A stretch of 64,000 nt of DNA from Advenella sp. S44 (GTDB lineage Bacteria > Pseudomonadota > Gammaproteobacteria > Burkholderiales > Burkholderiaceae_B): NCBI RefSeq assembly GCF_002810445.1, contig NZ_NEXS01000010.1, positions 226,572-290,571 on the forward strand, in the 5' to 3' direction. The notes beneath the pieces are model-generated. The model was not told where the DNA came from. It was given only the letters and a program-made list of their open reading frames with translations, and did not search any database. Position numbers and translations under genes: made by a program. Positions 21,900-31,147 of the stretch are shown piece by piece; position 1 is the first letter of the stretch, and each line of letters begins with the position of its first letter.

Positions 21900-23680
21900 T
21901 AGAATGCCACTCCCAATGAAAAGTGCAGCCGGATACTATGATCACGCTGGCCGTAAGCCAGATCCAGGAACAGCGGACCGGCAGGCGTCTTGATTCGCGC
22001 GCCCACGCCATAGCCAACATGCAATTTCATTTTATTGAACGACTCTGCGGCATCGCCTGCATCAACAAACACACCCATCCCAAATCGATCGTCAAAGTAA
22101 CGCATATATTCAACGCTGACCACGGCCAGAGAGCGATCGCCCACAACCGCGTCACCTGCGGATTTACCAATGTCGTTGTATTTATAGCCGCGAATGGAGC
22201 GCGCCCCACCGGTGCGATAGCCGAAGTCATCGGGAATGCGCATGCCGCTGGCGCCAAACACTTGCCCCGTTTCGCCGCGCAAGGTTAGCACGTCGCGCCG
22301 GCCTATCGGCCACCATTGCTGAGCCCGCAGCCCGACCCGACTGAAAGGTTCGCCTTTATCCAGCGTCACGCCAGCGCCCAGGCCCAGCGCAATCAAATTG
22401 CCTTCACGCGGATCATATTTGTCATCGACATCGCGACGCAGAAGATCCCAGGTTGCCACCAGCGACGGCAGGCGATAACGATCCTCGCCGTCTCGCTTGA
22501 CCGAATCATAGGCGGCCAGCACGCCCCAGTTCGATTCATAATCGACCCGGCTGTCCGCGTCCAGTTTGAACTCCAGCTTGCGTTTCCAGCCCAGGGCATA
22601 GCGCATGACATCTTCGTTCTGAATATCGGAATGACGGAACATCACGCCCACGCTGTCTTTGCTGCCATCCAGGTTGGGGGGCAAATGAAAATCCAGATAG
22701 GCGCGTTGCAGCTTGGCGTTGACGGCAGCACCGGTTTCCATGATGAGCGGCTGGCCGAACACCACATTTTGCTTGTACATCACTTCGACACCAGGACCCA
22801 CTGCATCGTCAATGCCCAGCGAGCCGGCCAGAGAGCGCGCCGGCGCCTCCGAGACTCGCACCGCAACCGGCAGTTCTGCAGAATCCTGCGCGTAGATCTC
22901 GTCACCCGGTGGTTTTTTCAGGGTAACAAATGCCCCGCGGAAGAAATTGGTGGACTGGATTTGCTGCTGCCAGGTATCCAGTTGCTCCTGTGAGAATCGC
23001 TGGCCCGGCGTGTACTTGATATAGCGACGAATCAGGCTGGCCGGCACGCGCCGCAGCCCGACCACTTCGGTGTGACCCAGTGTCACTGCAGGGCCGCTAT
23101 CGACCGAGGTCTCGGTTTCCACGGTGGCGGTTTCAGGATTGACCACCGCCTGCGAATGCGTCATGCGGGCCAGGTAAAAATCATCGGCAGCCACGCCATC
23201 GAGCATGCCCGACTTGGCGTTGCTCCACTGTTCGTTCAGAAAATCCTTGCCCACCGGCAGGGCCCAGTCTTTGCGCAATTGCGTGACGCGATCATTAAAG
23301 CGTGGCGTGGCAATACTGCCGGTAAAATTATTGGTCACTGATTTGACCTTGGAGACCTGTCCCGGATCAATGGAAATATCCCAGGTTTCGCCGCCAACGT
23401 CCTCGCCGACTTCCAGCGTGACTTCGGGCGCAAAATAGCCGCGCGTGGCCAATGCTGAAATCACCGCTTCGCGGCCCTTGCGACGAATCCGGTCAGCCTC
23501 GCCCGAATCCTGATCGTCGGCCATGCGTACCACAGCTGAAATCCCCTTATTGAGCGCATCCAGCGCTTCGGGGCCAAGTCCGCTGGGATCCACAATCACT
23601 TCCGGTTTCTGCGCCGAAACCTGACCGACACCGGCCAACAATAAAATCGTCGTAAGAAAGCAAGCCTTGTTCAATCGCAT
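21899..23680 (-). CDS. tamA: Translocation and assembly module protein TamA (Omp85 family)
   Basis: Outer-membrane beta-barrel protein (593 aa from my start) with N-terminal POTRA domains and a C-terminal Omp85 barrel. The start MRLNKACFLTTILLLAGVGQVSAQ gives a clean signal peptide; the open frame upstream adds 34 residues without support. The barrel end shows GFGYRTGGARSIRGYKYNDIG, containing the Omp85 RGY motif, and the C-terminal strand IRLHFSLGVAF ends in phenylalanine as outer-membrane proteins do. It follows apbC by 17 bases and is coupled to tamB. Confidence 0.93.
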   Translation of the reverse strand: MRLNKACFLTTILLLAGVGQVSAQKPEVIVDPSGLGPEALDALNKGISAVVRMADDQDSGEADRIRRKGREAVISALATRGYFAPEVTLEVGEDVGGETWDISIDPGQVSKVKSVTNNFTGSIATPRFNDRVTQLRKDWALPVGKDFLNEQWSNAKSGMLDGVAADDFYLARMTHSQAVVNPETATVETETSVDSGPAVTLGHTEVVGLRRVPASLIRRYIKYTPGQRFSQEQLDTWQQQIQSTNFFRGAFVTLKKPPGDEIYAQDSAELPVAVRVSEAPARSLAGSLGIDDAVGPGVEVMYKQNVVFGQPLIMETGAAVNAKLQRAYLDFHLPPNLDGSKDSVGVMFRHSDIQNEDVMRYALGWKRKLEFKLDADSRVDYESNWGVLAAYDSVKRDGEDRYRLPSLVATWDLLRRDVDDKYDPREGNLIALGLGAGVTLDKGEPFSRVGLRAQQWWPIGRRDVLTLRGETGQVFGASGMRIPDDFGYRTGGARSIRGYKYNDIGKSAGDAVVGDRSLAVVSVEYMRYFDDRFGMGVFVDAGDAAESFNKMKLHVGYGVGARIKTPAGPLFLDLAYGQRDHSIRLHFSLGVAF

Positions 23681-23697
23681 TGGTTCATTCAGCGCTT

Positions 23698-24792
23698 TTA
23701 TTTTTTCAGATTTTCGACAACCACAGAGGGAAAGCGGCCAGCCATATCCCTGGGCAGGGCCGCAACAGCCAAGGCCACACACCGGGCCAGGTCACGATAT
23801 AGTGCAGCAGCCTCGCTATTGGGATCGCTGGCCACCGTGGGCGAGCCCGAATCGGTCTGCTCGCGAATACTTTTTGCCAATGGCAGCGCACCCAGCCAGG
23901 GCACGCCCAGCTCCTTGGCCATGCGCTTGCCGCCGTCCTCGCCGAAAATCGCTTCGGCGTGACCGCAATTAGAACAAATGTGCATCGCCATGTTTTCAAC
24001 GATGCCCAGAATCGGGATATTCATTTTCTCGAACATGCGCAGGCCCTTGCGGGCGTCAAGCAACGCGATGTCCTGCGGCGTGGTCACAATAATGGCGCCC
24101 ACCACCGGCACTTTTTGCGCCAGTGTCAGGGCAATATCGCCCGTGCCCGGCGGCATATCGATGATCAGATAATCCAGATCCGGCCAGTTGGTTTGGCGCA
24201 GCAATTGCTCCAGCGCCTGCGTGACCATGGGACCGCGCCAGATGGCGGGCGAATCGGCATCAATCAGAAAGCCAATGGAATTGACCGTAATACCATGCGC
24301 ACGCAACGGCTCCATGGTTTTGCCGTCATTGGATACCGGCTTGCCCGATACGCCCATGATCAGCGGCTGGCTGGGCCCATAAATATCTGCATCCAGAATA
24401 CCGACGCGCGCGCCGCTTTGCGCCAGCGCAATCGCCAGGTTGGCGCTGGTGGTACTCTTGCCTACGCCGCCCTTGCCCGAGGCCACGGCGATAATATTCT
24501 TTACCGACGCAATGGGCTTGAGCCCGCTTTGCACGGCATGAGCCCGGACGGTATCACTGAACTGCAGTGTGATTTGCTGCACGCCAGCCTGTTTGGCAGC
24601 CGCCTCAAGTTGCGCAGTTAACGCGGCCTTTGCGGCTGCATCGGTCACATATCCGGGCTCGACGCGCACCGTTGCCTCCGTTTCGGAAAGCGTGATATCG
24701 GCCTCTTTGAGCGCAGGAACCACCGCCATACCGGTGGCCGGATCTACCACAGACCGTAACGCATCCAAAAGGGCTTTTGACGACAAACTCAT
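23698..24792 (-). CDS. apbC: Iron-sulfur cluster carrier protein ApbC/Mrp
   Basis: P-loop ATPase that binds and transfers Fe-S clusters in the cytoplasm. The 364-residue protein has an N-terminal MIP18-like domain (about residues 1-90) and a deviant Walker A in IIAVASGKGGVGKSTTSANLA. LIIDMPPGTGDIALTL and the cluster-binding CSNCGHAEAIFGEDGG (CxxC) are also present. I chose ATG at 24792 (MSLSSKALLDALRSV) over a TTG 15 bases upstream. It is the first gene of the apbC-tamA-tamB block. In many relatives apbC and metG are divergent neighbours; here about 6 kb of other genes separates them. Confidence 0.94.
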   Translation of the reverse strand: MSLSSKALLDALRSVVDPATGMAVVPALKEADITLSETEATVRVEPGYVTDAAAKAALTAQLEAAAKQAGVQQITLQFSDTVRAHAVQSGLKPIASVKNIIAVASGKGGVGKSTTSANLAIALAQSGARVGILDADIYGPSQPLIMGVSGKPVSNDGKTMEPLRAHGITVNSIGFLIDADSPAIWRGPMVTQALEQLLRQTNWPDLDYLIIDMPPGTGDIALTLAQKVPVVGAIIVTTPQDIALLDARKGLRMFEKMNIPILGIVENMAMHICSNCGHAEAIFGEDGGKRMAKELGVPWLGALPLAKSIREQTDSGSPTVASDPNSEAAALYRDLARCVALAVAALPRDMAGRFPSVVVENLKK

Positions 24793-25071
24793 TTCAACTC
24801 GCTGCAATTGATACTATTTAAGGAAGTGACGACCTTAATGATAACGTTTAATGACCCCGGACATTGTTAAAATCTGTGTGGTGAAAGGATATCTTCCCTA
24901 TGAGGCGCAGCTTTGCTGGCCCAACAGCGTAGCCCAACAGCGGCCACAGCGGTCGCGCACACATGAGATGCGGCCGGTCTTGCTGATGAGGGAACCGCTG
25001 ACCTGGCAACATGCGCGCCAGCGGCCACCCCATTTTTGAAATTTTTTGCTATATGTACGTGCTTGTCGCTA

Positions 25072-25099
25072 TTGAATTTTCGTGAAAAAGCCCTACTAT
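25072..25099 (+). promoter_or_regulatory. Candidate sigma-70 promoter
   Basis: TTGAAT (25072-25077) and TACTAT (25094-25099) are 16 bases apart, about 95 bases before the start of the small membrane protein gene. The 400-base gap 24793-25192 holds no gene I can support; this is its only recognisable element, apart from A/T-rich runs around it. Confidence 0.35.
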
Positions 25100-25192
25100 A
25101 GAAAAACAAATCAAGCAAAATCAATTGCTTGTGTACAATAAGCAACCACTTGCGCTTATTGGCTCTTCCCACATACAAGGATCTGACCCCCT

Positions 25193-25480
25193 ATGAACGA
25201 TTTTCTGGACCGGTTTTTCAAAGCGCTGCTTTTTGGTGTAATCACCATCGCAGGCCTTGTCATGGCCGCTGTGTTCCTGGTCTCTGCGGCAATCGCGGTG
25301 GGGCTGTTTTACGTTATTGCAAAAGTACGCGGCAAACCCTTTGTCGCCCGCGAATACTGGAAGTCTACTTCAACCCGTGCGCGCCAGACCCATACCGAAT
25401 TTTCCGAAAAATTCAAAAAACCCGGTAACTTCTCGCGCAAGCCCGATATCACAGACGTGGAAATTCGCGAAATAAAGTAA
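25193..25480 (+). CDS. Small conserved-looking membrane protein
   Basis: A 95-residue protein that I cannot assign to a named family. It has a long hydrophobic segment (residues about 10-45, ALLFGVITIAGLVMAAVFLV, then SAAIAVGLFYVIA), enough for one long or two short membrane helices. A basic cytoplasmic tail of about 45 residues follows (KVRGKPF, SEKFKKPGNFSRKPDITDVEIREIK). The start at 25193 is preceded by CAAGGATCTGACCCCCT, with AGGA 12 bases away. It stands alone downstream of the divergent apbC block. Confidence 0.7.
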   Translation: MNDFLDRFFKALLFGVITIAGLVMAAVFLVSAAIAVGLFYVIAKVRGKPFVAREYWKSTSTRARQTHTEFSEKFKKPGNFSRKPDITDVEIREIK

Positions 25481-25580
25481 ACGCGCATCAAGGGCGGCTA
25501 TAACGGTGGCCCGTGACGGCGTGCATCGCCTGCCCAGAACCCTTGTCACAACAAAGGTTTTTTGTTTCATGTCATAAACG

Positions 25581-25656
25581 CTTGCCCTGTTCCACTTACG
25601 CTTGTCCTTGCACCTGCGCTTGTCCTTGCACCTGCGCTTGCTGCGTGCTACCTGCG
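25581..25656. repeat. Short tandem repeat, 18-base unit
   Basis: CTTGTCCTTGCACCTGCG occurs twice back to back (25601-25618 and 25619-25636). Degenerate copies flank it at 25581-25600 and 25637-25656. The 450-base gap 25481-25928 between the small membrane protein and the OYE gene holds only this repeat and no supported gene. Confidence 0.75.
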
Positions 25657-25928
25657 CTCGTGCTTTGCGCTTGTCCTGTGCCAATGCGCCGCGGGCACCG
25701 ACGGCGCGATTACCCTGAACTTGTCACGCCAACTGCCTCAACGCTTGTGCATAGCGGCTGATATCATTTCAGCTGATATCTAAGATAAAAATATAGCATT
25801 TGAATTATTGAAAGCAGGCCACCATAATTTGACATACCCGGGCACCCAGGCGATTGCCACCCCGGTGCGGGCCGCCGTCAGGCGCAAACCCTGTCCAATT
25901 TTCGCTTACCTATTTCAAGAGTTCCCCC

Positions 25929-27035
25929 ATGACCGATCTGTTTTCCCCCTTCAGCCTGAAAGACGTAACCCTACGCAACCGCATCGCGATTCCGCCCATG
26001 TGCCAGTACAGCGCCCAGGACGGTTTCACCAATGACTGGCACCAGATTCACTACGCCAGTCTGGCGCGTGGCGGCGCCGGGCTGGTAATTGTAGAGGCGA
26101 CCGCCGTTTCCCCGGAAGGCCGCATAACCCCGAACTGCCTGGGATTATGGAGCGATGAACACGTCGAAGGACTGGCCCGCATTGCCGCTTCAATCAAGGC
26201 TGCCGGCGCCGTGCCGGGCATTCAGATTGCTCACGCAGGACGCAAGGCCAGTGCCAACCGCCCGTGGGACGGCGATGACCATATTGCCGATGACGATCCC
26301 CGCAGCTGGCAACCCATCGCCCCGTCAGCCATTGCCTATGGCCAGAACCTGCCCAAAGTCCCCAAGGCCATGACGTTTGAAGATATTGAGCGCGTGAAGG
26401 CCGATTTTGCCGCAGCGGCACAACGCGCCCGCGATGCCGGCTTTGAATGGCTGGAGCTGCACTTTGCCCATGGTTACCTGGCGCAAAGCTTTTTTTCTGC
26501 CCACTCCAATCTGCGTGATGATCAGTACGGCGGCGACTTGAATGGCCGCAGCCGCTTTCTCCTGGAAACCCTTGCGGCAGTACGTGGTGTGTGGCCACAG
26601 AACCTGCCGCTTACCGCCCGATTCGGCGTGATTGAATATGACGGTCGTGATGAGCAGACGGTTGCCGAGTCTATCGAACTGGTCCGCAATATGCGCGAGG
26701 GCGGGCTGGACCTGCTGAACGTGAGCGCCAATTTTGTGATTGCCGACACGCAGATCCCTTGGGCCACGCCGGCATTTCTGGCGCCTATTGCACAACGCGT
26801 ACGCCGCCAGGCCGAGCTGCCCGTTGCATCGGCGTGGGGTATCGATGATCCCCAAGTCGCCAATCGCGTGATCGAAGACGAGCAGATGGATCTGGTCATG
26901 ATTGGCCGCGCACACCTGAGCGATCCACATTACGCGTTTGCCCTGGCCAAGGCACTTAAGCAGCCCCGCCCCACGTGGATTCTGCCAGCACCCTATGCGC
27001 ACTGGCTGGAACGCTATCGCGGCGCCGCCGCTTAA
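25929..27035 (+). CDS. NADH:flavin oxidoreductase, Old Yellow Enzyme family (YqjM/XenA-like)
   Basis: FMN enzyme that reduces activated C=C bonds with NAD(P)H. The 368-residue protein shows the thermophilic-like OYE features: RNRIAIPPMCQYSAQDG with the redox-tuning cysteine, IQIAHAGRKAS, LHFAHGYLAQSFFS and the FMN-phosphate region VASAWGIDDPQVAN. The start MTDLFSPFSLKDV at 25929 matches the family, while the open frame before it does not. The gene faces a LysR regulator tail to tail. The natural substrate is unknown, but roles in handling electrophiles or nitro compounds are typical of the family. Confidence 0.9.
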   Translation: MTDLFSPFSLKDVTLRNRIAIPPMCQYSAQDGFTNDWHQIHYASLARGGAGLVIVEATAVSPEGRITPNCLGLWSDEHVEGLARIAASIKAAGAVPGIQIAHAGRKASANRPWDGDDHIADDDPRSWQPIAPSAIAYGQNLPKVPKAMTFEDIERVKADFAAAAQRARDAGFEWLELHFAHGYLAQSFFSAHSNLRDDQYGGDLNGRSRFLLETLAAVRGVWPQNLPLTARFGVIEYDGRDEQTVAESIELVRNMREGGLDLLNVSANFVIADTQIPWATPAFLAPIAQRVRRQAELPVASAWGIDDPQVANRVIEDEQMDLVMIGRAHLSDPHYAFALAKALKQPRPTWILPAPYAHWLERYRGAAA

Positions 27036-27186
27036 GCAGCGAACTCATAATAGGATCGTTACGATGATCGTCGTTCCTGCCCAAGGCGGGACGGCAGCTT
27101 GTGCAGCCAACTTTTGAGATAACCGACGCCCACGCTCAATGCGGCACGGCGGCTAAAGCGAACGAGGATAGGACCGGCGCCCCCGC

Positions 27187-28149
27187 TCAGGGCGCCGCTA
27201 CCCTTGCGGCAGCCAAATGGGCGCGGTCTGGCTGGCATGACGCATGGTTATCAAAACAAATATCGAACAGCAACTGCCGCAACCAGCGCTGGGCAGGGTC
27301 ACGATGCGTGCGCTCATGCCAGGCCGCCATTTTGGTGAAGCCGGCAATAGCAATGGGCGGCTCAAACACGGCCAGGCCTGCCAGGTCTGTGACCAGGCGG
27401 CTGGGCAACAGCGAGACCATATCGCTGGCACGCAGCAAATCGGGCACTATCAGAAAGCTCTTGACCGAAACCGTGACCCGTCTTGTTTTGCCCAGTTTTT
27501 CCAGCGCTTCATCTGTTGCGCCGGCAAAGCCCGCGCCTGTGTATGACACAAGCGCATGATCCAGTTCGCAAAACCGGTCCAGTGTAAGGTCCTGCTGGCG
27601 CTTGATGACCGGATGATTCTCCCGCAAAACACAAACGTAATGCTCATCAAACAGCTTGCGCGCGCGCAGGTCCGGGCAGGTGTATTCGGGCGAGACCAGG
27701 GCCAGGTCAATCACACCCCGTTCGAGCTGGCTCAGCATCTGTGTGTCGTTTACCAGCACCAGCGCCACCTTGATATTGGGCGCCAGCCGCTTGATTGTGG
27801 CCAGAAACGGCAAAGCGATGGCGCGCAGCGCATAGTCGGTTGAGGCGATCGTAAACTGCGTGGTAGCTGTGGCAGGGTCGAACACAGGCGGCTGCAGCAA
27901 CGCCCCTACTTCACCCAGCACCTGCTTTAGCGGGATTGCCAGCGCCAGCGCTCTCTCCGTCGGCTCAATGCCGCGCTGCGTGCGCACGAACAGCGGGTCT
28001 TCGAAGGTATCGCGCAATCGCGTCAGCATGCCGCTCATCGCCGGCTGTGTCACACCCAGCCGGGCAGCGGCGCGCGTCACATTTCTCTGATCCAGCAATG
28101 CATCCAGCGCCTTTAGCAGGTTAAGATCAAGGTTCCTGATGTCTTTCAT
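27187..28149 (-). CDS. LysR-family transcriptional regulator
   Basis: A 320-residue regulator with the winged helix-turn-helix at the N-terminus (LDLNLLKALDALLDQRNVTR, then AAARLGVTQPAMSGMLTRLR) and the ligand-binding domain after it (TTQFTIASTDYALRAIALPF). The NLDLNLL start and DPLFVRTQRGIEPTERA resemble the NodD/SyrM-like branch. It ends about 150 bases from the OYE gene and begins 154 bases from the divergent MFS gene, so the MFS exporter or its own gene is the likeliest target. The effector is unknown. Confidence 0.9.
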   Translation of the reverse strand: MKDIRNLDLNLLKALDALLDQRNVTRAAARLGVTQPAMSGMLTRLRDTFEDPLFVRTQRGIEPTERALALAIPLKQVLGEVGALLQPPVFDPATATTQFTIASTDYALRAIALPFLATIKRLAPNIKVALVLVNDTQMLSQLERGVIDLALVSPEYTCPDLRARKLFDEHYVCVLRENHPVIKRQQDLTLDRFCELDHALVSYTGAGFAGATDEALEKLGKTRRVTVSVKSFLIVPDLLRASDMVSLLPSRLVTDLAGLAVFEPPIAIAGFTKMAAWHERTHRDPAQRWLRQLLFDICFDNHASCQPDRAHLAAARVAAP

Positions 28150-28303
28150 CGTAATATCGCATTTGTAAATAATGCCATTTGTCTTATCGCTTTATATCAC
28201 TGCCTGACGCTACCGTACGTAAAAATACATTCGGCATGCTCGGTTGACATCAACTTAGCTTCAGGTTTTATGATAACAATAAAGATCGCCAACCAAGGTA
28301 ATA

Positions 28304-29785
28304 ATGACCAACGATACACCGCCTACGCCGCAAAATCGGCTAAATCCTCAAAGTTCTCAAAGCCGTGATGGCCTTGAGAGCCCTGGGAGCACCAATAACC
28401 CTCATAGCATGAACGACCCTTCTCTCGATCAAATGCGGACCCAAGCGCAACAGCCGCCGCGCGCCGCGACAAAAACCGGCGCAGCCCAGGCCAAGCTGCC
28501 AGACGCAGCGCCACCAACACCGCCTGCGCCCATGAGTTCGCGTTCTCTGGCCGGGCGCAAGCTGGTCCTATTGCTGGTGGCAACGCTGACCATCATGGCA
28601 GGCATTATCATCGCCCCGTCGCTGCCGGCCATTGAAAGCCGTTTTGGCGATAGCGATCATATCGCCCTGCTCAGCCGCATGGTGCTGACGCTGCCTTCCT
28701 TGTTCGTGGCCATGTCGGCACCGCTTGCCGGCATACTGGCCGATCGCTACGGGCGCAAAAAGCTGTTGGTGGGGGCGATCGCGCTTTATGGCATAGCGGG
28801 AGCCTCGGGACTGATTGCCGACAGCCTTCCAATGCTGCTGACCGGACGCGCCATTCTGGGTATCGCCATTGGCGGCATCATTACATTGAATACAGCGCTA
28901 ATCGGAGATTATTTTACCGGCGCTGAGCGGGAAAAATATCTCGGCCTGCAACAGGCTTTTGTGCAACTGGGCGGCGTTGTTTTTGTCATGTCCGGCGGCC
29001 TGTTGGCCGAGTTGCACTGGCGTATGCCATTTGTCATCTACGGCGCCGCACTGATACTGATCCCCGCAGTCATTATTTTCCTGACCGAGCCACAACGTCT
29101 ACAGCGCAAGCAGTCCCGGCAAACGATCACAGCACTGACCAGCGTGCCGGCCAACTGGCCGGTTGTGGCAGCGGTGTGCCTGCTGGCTTTCCTGATCAAT
29201 GTTTCTTTTTATACCGTCCCTTCGCAATTGCAATTTCACATGAAAGGATTAGGCATTTATGACGCCAGTGCCTTTGGCATGGTGCTGGCCGCCTTCAATC
29301 TGGCCGGCGGCATTGCCGCCCTGTGCTTTGGAAGGCTCAAACGCCGCCTGGATACGGCGGTAATATTCCTGGCAGGCTTGAGTCTGATGGCGGCCGGTTT
29401 TGGTTTACTGTCAGTCGCGTCGCACTTTCCCGGACTGGTGCTGGCCAATGTCATCATGGGCGCGGGACTGGGCATTGCCATACCCAATGTGTTTTCAACC
29501 GCCATTTCGCATTCCCCCGCTTCGCTGCGCGGTCGCATCGCTGGCATGGTTGCGACCTCAATCTTCATCGGCCAGTTCATTTCGCCGTTTCTAAGCCAAT
29601 ACTGGGTCAGCGTGGTCGGTTACGCCGATATGTTCCGCAATGTCGGACTTATTATGGCGGCCCTTGCCTTGTTTTGTATTCTGCCATCACTGCGCAATGG
29701 CTGGCTGGCGCTGACCAGACAAAGAACCTCGTACCGCGGCCGGAGAGCGTGCAGGCCACCCAAAAAGGCCGATTTGAAAACGTGA
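28304..29785 (+). CDS. MFS transporter with a long disordered N-terminus
   Basis: Major facilitator transporter, 493 aa with about 12 membrane helices. The first 77 residues are hydrophilic and rich in Pro, Gln, Ser and Asn (PPTPQNRLNPQSSQSRDG). The first helix (KLVLLLVATLTIMAGIIIAP) comes after them. The MFS loop 2-3 signature is GILADRYGRKKLLVGA. ATG at 28304 is preceded by CCAAGGTAATA. A later ATG at 28532 would remove the tail but has no ribosome site. It is divergent from the LysR gene, which may regulate it. It is probably a drug or metabolite exporter. Confidence 0.85.
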   Translation: MTNDTPPTPQNRLNPQSSQSRDGLESPGSTNNPHSMNDPSLDQMRTQAQQPPRAATKTGAAQAKLPDAAPPTPPAPMSSRSLAGRKLVLLLVATLTIMAGIIIAPSLPAIESRFGDSDHIALLSRMVLTLPSLFVAMSAPLAGILADRYGRKKLLVGAIALYGIAGASGLIADSLPMLLTGRAILGIAIGGIITLNTALIGDYFTGAEREKYLGLQQAFVQLGGVVFVMSGGLLAELHWRMPFVIYGAALILIPAVIIFLTEPQRLQRKQSRQTITALTSVPANWPVVAAVCLLAFLINVSFYTVPSQLQFHMKGLGIYDASAFGMVLAAFNLAGGIAALCFGRLKRRLDTAVIFLAGLSLMAAGFGLLSVASHFPGLVLANVIMGAGLGIAIPNVFSTAISHSPASLRGRIAGMVATSIFIGQFISPFLSQYWVSVVGYADMFRNVGLIMAALALFCILPSLRNGWLALTRQRTSYRGRRACRPPKKADLKT

Positions 29786-29832
29786 GCCCGTGCCGGCACG
29801 TTTTCCCGGAACCGTCGCCATATTGCGGGTAC

Positions 29833-29860
29833 AATTTAAGTCTTATATAAGACTTAAATT
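29833..29860. promoter_or_regulatory. Perfect 28-base palindrome upstream of the chromate transporter
   Basis: The half-site AATTTAAGTCTTAT is followed directly by its exact reverse complement, with no mismatch and no spacer. It ends 16 bases before the start codon of the first chrA half, in a gap of only 91 bases after the MFS gene. A perfect AT-rich palindrome at a promoter is most simply an operator for a dimeric repressor. No GC-rich stem or T-run points to a terminator. Confidence 0.6.
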
Positions 29861-29876
29861 TTTGGTACCTCCGCTT

Positions 29877-30473
29877 ATGGCCCGGACTCCGGCAACACCC
29901 CCCTTTCCTGCTCCCACCAGAACTCCTGACATTACACTGGCCAGCCTGTTTCGCGGCTTTGCCAAAATCGGCCTGCTCGGTTTTGGCGGAGTCGGCCCGA
30001 TCACGCGACATGTCATTGTCCGCGAACAACAGTGGCTTAGCGAAAAGGATTACGCAACCCTGCTGGGCATCGGCAAGGTTCTGCCGGGCGCCAATACTGT
30101 CAATGTAGCCGTCATGCTGGGCGACCGCTATCATGGATTCAAAGGGTCCGCTGTGGCCGTATTCGGACTGCTGGTGCCGCCAATCCTGATATTAATTGTG
30201 CTGGCACTCCTGTACCAATTCCTGGATCAAAATCCTTATTTCAACGCAGCCCTGCAAGGGTCGGCATGTGCTGCGGCCGGCATGGTGATCGGTACCGGCC
30301 TGAAAATGGCCAGCAAAATTGACTTGCGTGCGCATCATATGATGGCCGGCATAGCGACTATTGCACTTGTGGTCCTGCTGAAATTTTCCCTGTTGCAGGT
30401 TGTCGGGGTGATGATGCCGCTGGCCATTGTTGCCAATTTCGTCATCGCCCGCCGCCAGGGACATCAGCCATGA
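29877..30473 (+). CDS. Chromate transporter, N-terminal half (ChrA family, split form)
   Basis: Membrane protein of 198 aa from ATG at 29877. It carries the CHR-domain signature FRGFAKIGLLGFGGVGPITRHVI and the following EKDYATLLGIGKVLPGANTVNVAVMLG. About five to six hydrophobic segments follow. In many bacteria ChrA is made as two half-length proteins from paired genes, as here. The stop overlaps the start of the second half (ATGA at 30470-30473). Chromate efflux is the family role, but for many short CHR pairs this is unproven. The palindrome at 29833 sits just upstream. Confidence 0.85.
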   Translation: MARTPATPPFPAPTRTPDITLASLFRGFAKIGLLGFGGVGPITRHVIVREQQWLSEKDYATLLGIGKVLPGANTVNVAVMLGDRYHGFKGSAVAVFGLLVPPILILIVLALLYQFLDQNPYFNAALQGSACAAAGMVIGTGLKMASKIDLRAHHMMAGIATIALVVLLKFSLLQVVGVMMPLAIVANFVIARRQGHQP

Positions 30474-30993
30474 GCGTGCTGCTGGAGCTGTTTTTGACCT
30501 TCGGACGCATTTCGCTGATCGCCATTGGCGGGGCCAACGCCGCCATACCGGAAATCCGTCACGCAGCCGTGGATGTGCATCAATGGATGAATACAGATAC
30601 CTTCACGCACTTGTTTGCTGTGGCGCAGTCGGCACCCGGCCCCAATGTGCTTATTGCAAGTATTATCGGCTGGCACGTGGCCGGTATTGCCGGGCTGGTG
30701 GTGGCCACCATTGCCATGGTCCTTCCCGCCTCGGTGCTGGCCTTTGCCATTGGCCGCGTCATCAGCCACTTTACGCACCGGCGTGAATACAAGCTGGTGC
30801 AGGATGCAGTGGTGCCGGTGGCCATCGGGCTGATTATTGCAAGCGGCATTGAGCTATCGTTCTATTCGGCCTTTGACGTACTAACCTGGAGCATGGTCCT
30901 GGGCACGCTGGTCTTCCCGAAGCCAATCCAATGTGGGCGCTGCTGGTCTGCGCCATTGGCGGGATGCTGGCCTATCAGGCTGGCGTACTCTGA
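30470..30993 (+). pseudogene. Chromate transporter, C-terminal half, apparently frameshifted near its end
   Basis: The frame starts with ISLIAIGGANAAIPEIRHAAV and AVAQSAPGPNVLIASIIGWH, which match the second half of a split CHR transporter. It is hydrophobic up to about 30912 (DVLTWSMVLGTLVF). After that the original frame turns into Cys/Arg/Pro-rich sequence running to 31105. The +1-shifted frame instead continues with a good membrane helix, NPMWALLVCAIGGMLAYQAG, and stops at 30993. One base lost around 30913-30925 would explain this. The unshifted product would be 211 aa. I cannot tell a true mutation from a sequencing error. Confidence 0.7.
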
Positions 30994-31147
30994 AAGCGGG
31001 GCTCCAGGAACATTCGCGAGCTGCCTTGCAAGGTCGCAAGTGCCACGGCCCGGTCATTGCACGCCCATCGCCACAAAACCCCGTTGTACCCCAATATTCG
31101 TCTAAAATCAGTCTTTTCCCTCCTTTTTTGATCTGATACTGCATCTT

